64,000 nucleotides of DNA from UBA981 sp942490995 (GTDB lineage Bacteria; Pseudomonadota; Gammaproteobacteria; Ga0077536), in assembly GCA_942490995.1 (NCBI GenBank), contig CALOBG010000130.1, positions 62,001 to 126,000 on the forward strand. The letters are read 5' to 3'. Each line of letters begins with the position of its first letter. Position 1 is the first letter of the stretch. This document shows, one piece after another, positions 8,388-18,434 of the stretch. The notes beneath the pieces are model-generated. The model ran no database searches. It was not told the origin of the DNA and saw only the letters and a program-made list of their open reading frames with translations. Both the position numbers and the translations under genes were made by a program.

Positions 8388-9548
8388 TCAACCGCCGGCA
8401 CGCTGTTCGAGCATCGCCACGGCGGGCAGGGTTTTGCCCTCCAGGAACTCGAGAAAAGCGCCGCCGCCGGTCGAGATGTAGGAAATTTTTTCGCTCACGC
8501 CGAACGCCGAAATCGCGGCCAGGGTGTCGCCGCCGCCGGCGATCGAAAACGCCGGGCTGGCGGCGATCGCTTCGGCCAGGGTGCGCGTGCCGCGGGCAAA
8601 GGCCGGGAACTCGAAGACTCCGAGCGGACCATTCCAGAGCACGGTGCCGGCGGCAGCGATGATGTCGGTGATGGCGGCCAGCGACTGCGGCCCCAGGTCC
8701 ATGATCAGGTCGTCGTCGGCAACCTCGGTAACGGCTTTGACGGTCGCCGTTTCCGCCGCCTCGAAGCGTTTGCCGCAGGCCACGTCGCTGGGGACGGGGA
8801 TATCGGCGCTGGAATCGATCAGTCGCGCGGCGATGTCGGTCATGCTGTCCTCGCACAACGACTTGCCGATGCCGTGACCGGCGGCTTTCAGAAACGTGTT
8901 CGCGATGCCGCCGCCGACGATGAGCTGGTCGACCTTGCCGACCAGCGTTTCCAGCAGCTCGAGCTTGGTCGACACCTTGGCGCCGCCGACGATCGCAACC
9001 AGTGGCCGCGCGGGCTCATCGAGGGCGCGCCTGAGGGCATCGATTTCGGCCATCAGCAGCGGCCCGGCACAGGCCGTGCCGGCGTGGCGCGCAATCCCGT
9101 GGGTGGATGCCTGGGCGCGGTGGGCAGTGGCGAAAGCATCGTTGACGAAAACATCACCGAGCGCTGCCATGCGCCGCGCGAGGTCGTCGTCGTTGCGTTT
9201 TTCGCCGACCAGAAAGCGTACGTTTTCGCACAGGGTGACACTGCCGGGCGCGGCCTCGAAGCCATCGATCCAGTTGGGTTCGAAACGCACCGCGACGCCC
9301 AGCAGGGAGGCCAGGGCGGCCGCCACCGGCGCCAGCGAGAATTGTGAATCGAACTCGCCTTCGCGCGGTCGGCCGAGATGCGACAGCAGGATCACGGTCG
9401 CGCCGGCGTCGAGTGCGGCGCGGATGCTCGGCAGCGCGGCGGTCAGCCGCGTGTCGTCGCTGATCCGGCCGCCGTCCATCGGCACATTGAAATCTTCGCG
9501 CATCAGCACCCGCTTGCCGGCCAGGTCGAGGTCGCGCATCGCGAGCAT
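8388..9548 (-). CDS. pgk: Phosphoglycerate kinase
   Basis: Transfers phosphate between 1,3-bisphosphoglycerate and ADP. It has 386 residues. The N-terminal substrate-binding block KRVLMREDFNVPMD, the LLSHLGRP block, ENVRF, the AIVGGAKVSTKL loop and the C-terminal nucleotide-binding GGGAFLEFLEGK are all present. An ATG at 9548 is used; an internal ATG at 9539 (MRDLDLAG) is an equally plausible start. The gap stop lies only 3 bp upstream and pyk follows 10 bp downstream, so the three are likely one transcript. Confidence 0.95.
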   Translation of the reverse strand: MLAMRDLDLAGKRVLMREDFNVPMDGGRISDDTRLTAALPSIRAALDAGATVILLSHLGRPREGEFDSQFSLAPVAAALASLLGVAVRFEPNWIDGFEAAPGSVTLCENVRFLVGEKRNDDDLARRMAALGDVFVNDAFATAHRAQASTHGIARHAGTACAGPLLMAEIDALRRALDEPARPLVAIVGGAKVSTKLELLETLVGKVDQLIVGGGIANTFLKAAGHGIGKSLCEDSMTDIAARLIDSSADIPVPSDVACGKRFEAAETATVKAVTEVADDDLIMDLGPQSLAAITDIIAAAGTVLWNGPLGVFEFPAFARGTRTLAEAIAASPAFSIAGGGDTLAAISAFGVSEKISYISTGGGAFLEFLEGKTLPAVAMLEQRAGG

Positions 9549-9551
9549 GGT

Positions 9552-10568
<1,017 letters not shown>

Positions 10569-10601
10569 GGATGGTTCTCCTCAAACAACACAAAAAAGTT
10601 C

Positions 10602-12638
10602 TTAACCGAGGTACTCGCGCACCCGCGTCGTGCAGCCGGCGACGTCGAGACCGAAGCGCGCAAACAGCGCCGCGGCCGGCGCCGAAGCGCCGAAATGATC
10701 GAGGCCGATGACCAGGCCGTCGAGTCCGACAAAGCGATACCAGTAATCGCTGGTACCGGCTTCGATGGCGATGCGCCGGGTCACGCTGCGGGGCAGCACC
10801 TGCTCACGCCAGGCCTGGTCCTGGCGCAGAAACGTATCCGCCGACGGCATCGACACGACCCTTATAGCGGCACCGGCCTGATTTAGTTCGGTCGCGACCT
10901 GGCGCGCGGTTTCGACCTCGGATCCGGTCGCGATGATCAGCGCTTCGGGGGCACGGTCGGGCTCGCTCAAAACATAGCCGCCGCGGGCGATGGCGGCCGC
11001 ACGCGCCGCGTCCTTGGACTGCGGCGCGAGGCCCTGGCGGGTCAGCAACAGGCAGCTCGGGCCGTCGTGGCGTTCGATCGCGGCCACCCAGGCCACCGCG
11101 GTTTCGGCGGCATCGGCCGGACGCCACACGTCGAGGTTCGGGATCGCGCGCAGGGCGTTGGCGTGTTCGATCGGCTGGTGGGTCGGACCGTCCTCGCCGA
11201 GTCCGATCGAATCGTGGGTGTAAACAAAGATCGAACGCGCGCCGATCAGCGCGGCCATGCGCACCGCGTTGCGAGCGTAATCGGAAAACACCAGGAACGT
11301 GCCACCGTAGGGGATCACCCCGCCGTGCAGGGCCATGCCGTTCATGATCGCGCTCATGCCGAACTCGCGGACCCCGTAATAGACATAGTTGCCATCGGCA
11401 TGGGCGGCGTCGAGTACCCGGCTCGAAGCGTGCCAGGTATTGTTTGATCCGGTCAGGTCGGCCGAACCGCCGATCAGTTCCGGCACCGCTCGGCCGAGCG
11501 CATCGAGCACCCGCTCGGAGGACTTGCGCGTGGCCTCGGCGCCGTCCGCGCCAAGCATGGCGGTCACGCATTCGCGAGCCGACTCATCCCATTGCGGCGG
11601 CAACCTGCCGGCGACCTGGCGTTCGAATTCGGCCGCCTCGGTCGGGAACTGGCGGCGATAATCGGCGGCCAGGGCCTGCCATTCGGCTTCCAGGCGCGCG
11701 CCGTTGGGCCGCGCATCCCAGGCCGTGTATATCGATTCGGGGATCTCGAACGGCGGGTGCGACCAGCCGAGCGCGGTGCGCGTGGCCTGCACTTCATCGG
11801 CGCCCAGCGCCGCGCCGTGGGCGGCGGCGCTGCCGGCCTTGTTCGGCGAGCCCCAGCCGATAATGGTTTCGCAGCAGATCAGGGTCGGCTGCGCGTTGTT
11901 CTGGCGCGCGGTTTCGAAAGCCTGCGCAACCGCTTCGGCGTTGTGACCGTCGACGGCCGGAATGACCTGCCAGCCGTAGGCCTCGAAACGCGCCGCGGTA
12001 TCGTCGCTGAACCAGCCTTCGACCTCACCATCGATGGAGATCCCGTTGTCATCGTAGACCACGATGAGCTTACCGAGCCCGAGGGTCCCGGCCAGCGAGC
12101 AGGCTTCGTGCGAGATCCCTTCCATCAGGCAGCCGTCGCCGGCAAACACGTAGGTGTAATGATCGACGAGATCGAAACCCTCGCGATTGAACCGCGCGGC
12201 GAGATGCTTTTCCGCCAGCGCCATGCCGACCGCGTTGGCGAGGCCCTGGCCGAGCGGCCCGGTGGTGGTTTCGACCCCCGGCGTGTCGCCGTACTCGGGG
12301 TGGCCAGGGGTTTTCGAATCGAGCTGGCGGAAGTTGCGCAGATCGTCGATATCGAGGGCGTAGCCGGACAGGTGCAGCAGCGCGTAGAGCAGCATCGAGC
12401 CATGCCCGTTGGAGAGCACGAAGCGGTCGCGGTTGAACCACTGCGGGTTGGCCGGGTTGTGGCGCAGAAAATCGCGCCACAGCACTTCGGCGATGTCGGC
12501 CATGCCCATCGGCGCGCCGGGGTGACCGGAGTTGGCGGCCTGGACGGCGTCCATGCTCAGGGCACGAATGGCATTGGCCAGCTCGCGCCGTGGCGACGTC
12601 ACCGCGGCGGTGCTGCCGAGGGTCTGCGCTTCGCTCAT
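10602..12638 (-). CDS. tkt: Transketolase
   Basis: A thiamine-diphosphate enzyme moving two-carbon units between sugar phosphates in the pentose phosphate pathway. It has 678 residues, the family length. Motifs are NSGHPGAPMGMADIAEVLW near 36-54, the TPP motif GDGCLMEGISHEACSLAG with its partner VVYDDN, and the C-terminal domain with GLGEDGPTHQPIEH. It is the first gene of the minus-strand tkt-gap-pgk-pyk group, so the operon promoter should lie in 12639-12880. I see no clear -35/-10 there. Confidence 0.95.
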   Translation of the reverse strand: MSEAQTLGSTAAVTSPRRELANAIRALSMDAVQAANSGHPGAPMGMADIAEVLWRDFLRHNPANPQWFNRDRFVLSNGHGSMLLYALLHLSGYALDIDDLRNFRQLDSKTPGHPEYGDTPGVETTTGPLGQGLANAVGMALAEKHLAARFNREGFDLVDHYTYVFAGDGCLMEGISHEACSLAGTLGLGKLIVVYDDNGISIDGEVEGWFSDDTAARFEAYGWQVIPAVDGHNAEAVAQAFETARQNNAQPTLICCETIIGWGSPNKAGSAAAHGAALGADEVQATRTALGWSHPPFEIPESIYTAWDARPNGARLEAEWQALAADYRRQFPTEAAEFERQVAGRLPPQWDESARECVTAMLGADGAEATRKSSERVLDALGRAVPELIGGSADLTGSNNTWHASSRVLDAAHADGNYVYYGVREFGMSAIMNGMALHGGVIPYGGTFLVFSDYARNAVRMAALIGARSIFVYTHDSIGLGEDGPTHQPIEHANALRAIPNLDVWRPADAAETAVAWVAAIERHDGPSCLLLTRQGLAPQSKDAARAAAIARGGYVLSEPDRAPEALIIATGSEVETARQVATELNQAGAAIRVVSMPSADTFLRQDQAWREQVLPRSVTRRIAIEAGTSDYWYRFVGLDGLVIGLDHFGASAPAAALFARFGLDVAGCTTRVREYLG

Positions 12639-12884
12639 CGTTCACTACCTCTATAGGTGCGGACCCGCCTGCGTGCCTGGCACCGGTGTGCGGAGCACGG
12701 CCCGCGGTGTCCGCAGCGACGGTTCGTTGCGTTCGGTTCCTGCGCCGAGCGTGCTGCCGGCGATATATCAGTTCAGCGTGGGCGGCGCCGCGCTCGGGCC
12801 CGATCATGGACATGACCGCGCGCGGGCATTAACAGCGTGATTTCCAAGCCTGGAGGACACGGCATTCTAACCGCTTAAGGGAGG

Positions 12885-12960
12885 CGAAAAAAACGTGTGC
12901 CGCAGGGCCGGATTCGAGCGCACAACGCCGCAGTTCGCGCCCGCAGTAGTTTTTCACCAT
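12885..12960. repeat. Partial, internally deleted copy of the palindromic repeat
   Basis: The right half (about 12912-12957) matches the right half of the element at 12965-13107: CGCACAACGCCGC followed by CCCGCAGTAGTTTTT. The left side is reduced to GGCGAAAAAAACG and the middle is missing. It abuts the full copy, so two copies lie side by side between tkt and metF. Confidence 0.7.
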
Positions 12961-12964
12961 CCGG

Positions 12965-13107
12965 ACAGGCTGGTCAAAAACGTCGCGAGGAGTGCCATGG
13001 GCAAGGCGTGCGCGAGACGAGGACCGGAGTTTACTGGTGTAAATGAGGCTGGCTGCCGAACGCACAACGCCGCCCACGGTACCCGCAGTAGTTTTTGACC
13101 AGCCTGT
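12965..13107 (-). repeat. 143-bp interspersed palindromic repeat, copy 1
   Basis: It is bounded by 17-bp perfect inverted arms (ACAGGCTGGTCAAAAAC at the left, its complement at the right). The core is shared with the element at 28273-28417 in opposite orientation: CTACTGCGG near one end, CTCATTTA...TAAACTCCGGTCCTCG in the middle and CTCGCGACG before the other arm. The outermost arm bases differ between the two copies but remain complementary within each. It lies in the divergent tkt/metF spacer. Short reading frames through both copies share a peptide only because the DNA is repeated. Confidence 0.85.
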
Positions 13108-13206
13108 TAGGTGATTGTGTCCTGGTCGGGGATAATCGACATTTTGACCGATGCGCCCATACCCTGCGCACGGCCCATCAGCCTTTTATCGAGACCGTTC
13201 CCCGAC

Positions 13207-14064
13207 ATGGCCCAGACCGCGCCTGCAAAAACGCCGCTGAGTTTCGAATTTTTCCCGCCGCGCTCGCCCGAAGCGGTGGCCAGACTCGCCACCACCCGGC
13301 GCCGGCTTGCGGCGCTGGCGCCGGAATTCTTTTCGGTCACCTTCGGCGCCGGCGGCAGCACCCGCGAGCTGACCCTGGAAACCGTGCTCGAGCTGCGCGA
13401 GGACACCGGCATCGAGAGCGCGCCACATATCTCCTGCATCGGTTTTTCGGTGGCCGATATCATTGCCACCCTCGAGCGCTATCGGGACGCCGGCATCACT
13501 CGCGTCGTTGCCCTGCGCGGTGACCTGCCGTCGGGCACGCCCGGAGGCGGCGAGCTGCGCTATGCCAACGAACTCGTGCACCTGATCCGGCGCGAGTTCG
13601 GCGACCATTTTCGCATCGAGGTCGCGGCCTACCCCGAAGTCCACCCGCAGGCGCGCGGCGCCAGCGACGATCTGAATAACTTCAAACGCAAAGTCGATGC
13701 CGGCGCCGATGCCGCCATCACGCAATATTTCTATAACACCGATGCCTACCTGCGATTCGTCGAGAGTTGCCTCGCGGCCGGCATCGAGATCCCGATCGTG
13801 CCGGGCGTGATGCCGGTTACGAACTACAGCAACCTGCGGCGCTTTTCCGAGATGTGCGGCGCCGAGATCCCGCGCTGGATGGGCAAACGGCTGCAGGACT
13901 ACGGCGATGACCGCGCCTCGATCCAGGCCTTCGGCATCGAGATCACCACCAGTTTGTGTGCACGGTTGCTGGATGAAGGCGTGCCGGGACTGCATTTTTA
14001 TTCCATGAACCAGTCCGACGCGGTCACCGCGGTGTGCGCCAATCTCGGGCTCACGCCGCAATGA
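13207..14064 (+). CDS. metF: 5,10-methylenetetrahydrofolate reductase
   Basis: Reduces methylene-THF to 5-methyl-THF for methionine synthesis, using FAD. Reading from ATG 13207 (MAQTAPAKTPLSFEFFPPR) gives 285 residues, close to E. coli MetF. An in-frame GTG at 13111 would add 32 residues with no family support. Blocks seen are FSVTFGAGGSTRELT, HISCIG, VALRGDLPSG, DAAITQYFYN and the C-terminal GVPGLHFYSMNQS. It is followed 10 bp later by the pilus regulator/ATPase gene but has no obvious link to it. Confidence 0.95.
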   Translation: MAQTAPAKTPLSFEFFPPRSPEAVARLATTRRRLAALAPEFFSVTFGAGGSTRELTLETVLELREDTGIESAPHISCIGFSVADIIATLERYRDAGITRVVALRGDLPSGTPGGGELRYANELVHLIRREFGDHFRIEVAAYPEVHPQARGASDDLNNFKRKVDAGADAAITQYFYNTDAYLRFVESCLAAGIEIPIVPGVMPVTNYSNLRRFSEMCGAEIPRWMGKRLQDYGDDRASIQAFGIEITTSLCARLLDEGVPGLHFYSMNQSDAVTAVCANLGLTPQ

Positions 14065-14073
14065 GACGCAACG

Positions 14074-16608
14074 GTGACTGAATCCGCCGCCCGACCAGTA
14101 CTCCTGCTGGTCGACGACGATGCGCTGATCGTCGAATCGCTGAGTTTCGCCCTGGCCGAATCGTTTGACATTCTCACCGCCGCCACGCGCAGCGAAACCC
14201 ACGCCCGCGTGCGCGAACACCCGCGCCCGCCGGACCTGGCCCTGGTCGATCTCGGGCTGCCGCCGACACCGCACACCCCGAACGAGGGCTTCCGCCTGAT
14301 CGGCGAGCTGTTCGCGTTCAATCCGCACATGAAAGTCCTGGTCCTGTCCGGGCAGAACGAGGCCGGCAACATCCAGCATGCCCTGACCCTCGGCGCGGTC
14401 GACTTTGTGCCCAAGCCGTGCGATGGCGCGCTGCTGGAAGCACGTCTGAATCATCAGCTCATGCTGCTCAAGGCCGAACAACCGGACGTCGCCGCGGCGA
14501 CCACCCCGGCCGAGATCCTCGGCGGACGCAGCAGCGCCATGACCACCCTGCAGGCGCTGGTCGAACAGTTCGCCGATACGCCGTTCCCGGTCCTGGTCGA
14601 AGGTGAATCCGGCAGCGGCAAGGAACTGGTGGCGCAATGCCTGCACCGCGCCAGCAAGCGGCGCGATCAACCCATGCTGACCATCAACTGCGCCGCGTTC
14701 AGTCCCGAGCTGCTCGAAGCGCAGTTGTTTGGTCACGCGCGCGGCGCCTATACCGGCGCTGACCACGCGCGCGCCGGTTTCTTCGAAGAAGCCAGTGCCG
14801 GCACCCTGTTTCTCGACGAGGTCGGCGAGATGCCGGGCGATCTGCAGGCCAAATTCCTGCGCGTGCTCGAAAACGGCGAGTACTATCGTCTCGGTGAAAC
14901 CCATAAACGCCATTCCGGCGCGCGCATCGTGGCGGCGACCAATCGCGATCTGCGCGAATGTGTACGCAGCGGCGAATTCCGCGCCGACCTGTTTCACCGC
15001 CTCACCGTGCTGAGCCTGAACGTGCCGCCGTTGCGCAGCCGCGGCGACGATTGGCGCGTGTTGCTGGACGGCTTTCAGCGTCAGTACGCCGATACCATCA
15101 AACCGTTCACGCTCACCGCGGCGGCCGAACGGCTGCTCGGTGAGTATCACTTTCCGGGCAATGTGCGCGAGTTGCGCAATATCGTCATCCGTCTCGGCGC
15201 CAAGTACCCCGGCGCGCGTGTCGATGTCGCTGAACTCGGCGCCGAACTCGAACTCGACTACCGCGATCACGCGCCCGGCGGCGTGGCGCGCGACGAAATC
15301 GCCGCCCGCATGCGCGAGCCGGGCTTTCGCCTCGATGCCGAACTCGAAGCGCTCGAACGCGCCTACATCGAGACCGCGCTCGAACTTGGCGGCGGCAATC
15401 TGAGCAAGGCCGCGCGCCTGCTCGGGATCAATCGCACCACCCTCTACAGCCGCCTGTCCCGGCATGGACTGAGCCCCGCGGCGGCGCAGCGATCCGGACT
15501 GATGTACGAACGCCATTTCGGTCTCGCCAAGCCGCCGTTCCGCATCACGCCGGATCCGGAGTTCTTTTTTCCAGGGGGTAATCGCGGCGCGGTGCTTGAA
15601 GCCCTGGTCTATGCCATCGCGCGTGGCGAAGGCATCGTCAAGGTGGTCGGCGAAGTCGGCAGCGGCAAAACCATGCTCTGCCGCATGCTCGAACGCGAGC
15701 TGCCGGAAGGCTGCGAGATCGTCTATCTCGCCAACCCGCGCCTCGCCGCCGACGAAATCCTCCACGCCATCGCTTTCGAACTGAAACTCGACGTCGCCGC
15801 CAACGAACCCAAACTCAAGGCCCAGCACGCGCTGCATGAATACCTGCTCGAACGCCACGTCGCCAACCGCCGGGTGATCATGTTTGTCGAGGAAGCGCAG
15901 GGCATGCCGCTCGATTCGCTGGAAGAGATCCGCATGCTCAGCAATCTCGAAACCGCCAACGACAAGCTCCTGCAGATCGTGCTGTTCGGCCAACCCGAAC
16001 TCGATGACAAGCTCGCCCGCCACGAAATCCGCCAGCTCCGCGAGCGCATCACGCATGCCTTCAAGCTCGCGCCGTTCACGCGCGCCGAGGTGCGGGACTA
16101 TGTCACAGCACGGGTGCGGGCGAGCGGCTATCGTGGCAACGGTTTGTTCAACGACGCCGCGATTCGCGAACTCGAGCGGTATTCCGAGGGCCTGTTGCGA
16201 CGCATCAACGTACTCGCGGACAAGGCGCTGCTGGCGGCATTCGCGAGCCAGGACGTGACGGTCAAGCCGGCCCACGTCAAACTCGCCGCGCGGGATAGTG
16301 AGTTTGCGCTCACTAACCGGCGTTTCGCGCCGTCGCTGATCATAGGTATTGCGCTCGCCACGCTGTTGGCCCTGGTCGTGACCGCCTGGATCCTGGTCCA
16401 GCGCCAGGAAATTATCCCGCGCGACCTGGCGACAAGCGCGCCAATGCCGGACACGCCTGCACCGTCGACTAAGCTCGAAGCAGAGTCGGCGGAGCACGTG
16501 GCCGGACTCGGGCCTGACGAACCGCTGCCGCAAATTTCGGCGCGCAGCGGACTGGTCACCAACGACCACCTGCGGCCGCGACTGGTGGCGCCGCCGGAAC
16601 CGCGTTGA
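14074..16608 (+). CDS. Sigma-54 response regulator fused to MshM/ExeA-type ATPase
   Basis: One 844-residue frame with two normally separate proteins. Residues 1-120: receiver domain with D14/D15, phosphoacceptor D59 and K114. Residues about 148-380: sigma-54 activator AAA+ with Walker A GESGSGKE (177-184), GAYTGA (224-229, the sigma-54 contact loop, usually GAFTGA) and Walker B TLFLDEVGE. Residues about 440-466: Fis-type helix-turn-helix (NLSKAARLLGINRTTLY). Residue 477 is a Met starting MYERHFGLAKPPF, the typical N-terminus of MshM/GspA-like ATPases. It is followed by Walker A GEVGSGKT (526-533), Walker B VIMFVEEAQ and a membrane segment about 754-776. At the junction the sequence is TGATG, with the TGA out of frame, as a stop-start overlap would look after a 1-bp indel. 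Either a genuine fusion or a sequencing slip joins them. MshM is thought to help the secretin insert or assemble, and mshL follows. Confidence 0.85.
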   Translation: MTESAARPVLLLVDDDALIVESLSFALAESFDILTAATRSETHARVREHPRPPDLALVDLGLPPTPHTPNEGFRLIGELFAFNPHMKVLVLSGQNEAGNIQHALTLGAVDFVPKPCDGALLEARLNHQLMLLKAEQPDVAAATTPAEILGGRSSAMTTLQALVEQFADTPFPVLVEGESGSGKELVAQCLHRASKRRDQPMLTINCAAFSPELLEAQLFGHARGAYTGADHARAGFFEEASAGTLFLDEVGEMPGDLQAKFLRVLENGEYYRLGETHKRHSGARIVAATNRDLRECVRSGEFRADLFHRLTVLSLNVPPLRSRGDDWRVLLDGFQRQYADTIKPFTLTAAAERLLGEYHFPGNVRELRNIVIRLGAKYPGARVDVAELGAELELDYRDHAPGGVARDEIAARMREPGFRLDAELEALERAYIETALELGGGNLSKAARLLGINRTTLYSRLSRHGLSPAAAQRSGLMYERHFGLAKPPFRITPDPEFFFPGGNRGAVLEALVYAIARGEGIVKVVGEVGSGKTMLCRMLERELPEGCEIVYLANPRLAADEILHAIAFELKLDVAANEPKLKAQHALHEYLLERHVANRRVIMFVEEAQGMPLDSLEEIRMLSNLETANDKLLQIVLFGQPELDDKLARHEIRQLRERITHAFKLAPFTRAEVRDYVTARVRASGYRGNGLFNDAAIRELERYSEGLLRRINVLADKALLAAFASQDVTVKPAHVKLAARDSEFALTNRRFAPSLIIGIALATLLALVVTAWILVQRQEIIPRDLATSAPMPDTPAPSTKLEAESAEHVAGLGPDEPLPQISARSGLVTNDHLRPRLVAPPEPR

Positions 16609-16672
16609 GGTGCGCGCGAGCGTCCCGCGAGTGTGGATGATAAAACTAAATATTTCTTTTTATATTAGTCAG

Positions 16673-16700
16673 TTGCTATATATTTATCATGTGTTATCTT
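16673..16700 (+). promoter_or_regulatory. Possible sigma-70 promoter of mshL in an AT-rich patch
   Basis: TTGCTA (16673-16678), a 16-bp spacer and TATCTT (16695-16700) lie in a 70-bp AT-rich stretch (16640-16712), unusual for this genome, 42 bp before the mshL start. This would give the pilus operon a promoter independent of the regulator gene. Confidence 0.4.
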
Positions 16701-16741
16701 GAAATTTCGGGGGCCTCCCTGTCGAGCGCGGACGAAATCTG

Positions 16742-18409
16742 ATGACGACGAGATCGATCACCGTCGCGATACTGCTCGCGGCTGCCACCAGTTGCACCCA
16801 GATGCGCCCGGAAGCGCCGCCGCCCGGGCCCGGCCATCTCGATAACCGGCCCAGCGCGCCGGCGAATATTCCGCAGGTTGTCGAGCAGGTGCCGTTTGTA
16901 CCGGCGCCGACCCCGCTGCCGGCGACCGAGCGCTATACCGTGGTGGTCAATGATGTGCCGGTGCGTGAACTGCTGTTCGCCCTCGCGCGCGACGCCGATC
17001 TGAATATCGATATCGCCGCCGAAGTCAGCGGCAGCGTAACCTTGAACGCCATCGACCAGACCCTGCCGCAGATCCTTGAACGGATTGCGCGCCAGGTCGA
17101 CCTGCGCCACGAAATCCTCGGCGACACCATCGTGATCACGCCCGATCAACCGTTTTTCCGCACTTACGATGTCGGCTACGTGAATCTTTCGCGCGACGTC
17201 GATACCACCGTCAACGTCGCGACGCGGGTGGCGACGACCGGCCAGGGCAGCGTCAACGATACCGGCAGCTCGGGCGGCAGTGGCAGCGGCGGCGGCGGGG
17301 GCGGTGACAATACCTCGTCCACCCGCCTTGAATCGCGTTCCTACAACCGCTTCTGGGAAACCCTGAATACAAATATTCTCGCCCTGCTCGGCGACACCGA
17401 TCGGCGCACCTCCGATGTTTCCGACAAAGTTATCGTCAACGCCGAAGCCGGCATGCTGTCGGTCAAGGCCACCACCGCAGAGCACGTGCTGGTCGAAGCG
17501 TACATCGACAAGGTGCTGGTCAACGCGCGCCGCCAGGTGTTGATCGAGGCGACCATCGTTGAAGTTTCGCTCAACGATCAGTACCAGGCCGGGGTCGACT
17601 GGACTTTGTTCCTGGAGCAGGGTTCCGGCTTCAGTGTCGATCAGAACCTGCTCGGCCAGATCACCGATGGCGTTATCGACAATTCGCTATCGTCTTTTTC
17701 GCTGACCTATTTCGACCCCGAAGTCGGCAACAACGCGGTCGCCGCCAGCGTGCGCCTGCTGCGCGAGTTCGGCGACGCGCGGGTGCTGTCGAGCCCGCGG
17801 CTGATGGTGTTGAACAACCAGACGGCGATCCTGAAAGTGGTCGAAGAGCTGGTCTATTTCACTGTCGAGGTGACCAACAGAGATGCAACGAATAATCAGC
17901 AGGGCCGGACGATTATCGAATCGCAGGTGCACTCGGTGCCGGTCGGGCTGGTCATGGCGGTGACGCCGCAGATCTCGCAGAACCAGGAAGTGACCCTGAC
18001 CGTGCGACCGACCATCTCACAGAAGATTGGCGACGCGGTCGACCCGGGCCCGCAACTCGCCGCGCAAGCGTTCGCCGATCCCAGTCAGAACGTCACCAAC
18101 ACCGTGCCGATCATCCGTGTGCGGGAAATGGAATCGGTGCTCAAGCTGGTCGACGGCCAGATCGGCGTGCTCGGCGGACTGATGCAGGATGACGTTCGTA
18201 CCGGCAACCGCGAAGTGCCGGGGCTGTCCAGGATCCCGGTGCTCGGCGATTTGCTGTTCAACACCGACGAGATCACCAGCAGCAAAACCGAGCTGATTAT
18301 TTTCCTGCGCCCGGTGGTGGTGCGCGACCCCAACATCGAAACCGACCTCGGCAACTACCGCCAGTACCTCGGCGGCGACGCGGCCGGGGCCGGCACCACC
18401 GCGCCGTGA
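16742..18409 (+). CDS. mshL: MSHA-type pilus secretin MshL
   Basis: The outer-membrane pore through which the pilus emerges. It has 555 residues. A short N-terminal export signal ends in TSC (C18), suggesting a lipoprotein. An STN-like domain lies around 60-130 (YTVVVNDVPVRELLFALARDADLNIDI). A Gly/Ser linker (GSGGSGSGGGGGG region) follows at about 175-190. The secretin domain has SSPRLMVLNNQTAIL, VPVGLVMAVTPQIS and VPGLSRIPVLGDLLF, as in the MshL/PilQ/GspD family. Downstream mshN, mshE and mshG fit the MSHA order. Confidence 0.9.
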   Translation: MTTRSITVAILLAAATSCTQMRPEAPPPGPGHLDNRPSAPANIPQVVEQVPFVPAPTPLPATERYTVVVNDVPVRELLFALARDADLNIDIAAEVSGSVTLNAIDQTLPQILERIARQVDLRHEILGDTIVITPDQPFFRTYDVGYVNLSRDVDTTVNVATRVATTGQGSVNDTGSSGGSGSGGGGGGDNTSSTRLESRSYNRFWETLNTNILALLGDTDRRTSDVSDKVIVNAEAGMLSVKATTAEHVLVEAYIDKVLVNARRQVLIEATIVEVSLNDQYQAGVDWTLFLEQGSGFSVDQNLLGQITDGVIDNSLSSFSLTYFDPEVGNNAVAASVRLLREFGDARVLSSPRLMVLNNQTAILKVVEELVYFTVEVTNRDATNNQQGRTIIESQVHSVPVGLVMAVTPQISQNQEVTLTVRPTISQKIGDAVDPGPQLAAQAFADPSQNVTNTVPIIRVREMESVLKLVDGQIGVLGGLMQDDVRTGNREVPGLSRIPVLGDLLFNTDEITSSKTELIIFLRPVVVRDPNIETDLGNYRQYLGGDAAGAGTTAP

Positions 18410-18434
18410 TCAACAAAGCACCGAAGACGCCGGC

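Noticed and set aside
12829..13077. Short minus-strand frame sharing a LIY..KLRSSSR peptide with a frame at 28304-28513
   Set aside because: The similarity comes from the repeated DNA element; changes between copies do not favour synonymous sites and no start signals are present.
13186..16569. Very long minus-strand open frame (1127 codons) opposite the regulator/ATPase gene
   Set aside because: It has no family motifs and exists because GC-rich codon use on the plus strand leaves few stops on the other; the plus-strand genes carry all recognisable domains. The same holds for long opposite frames over pepP, ubiH, mshE, gap, tkt and the VPLPA-CTERM gene.
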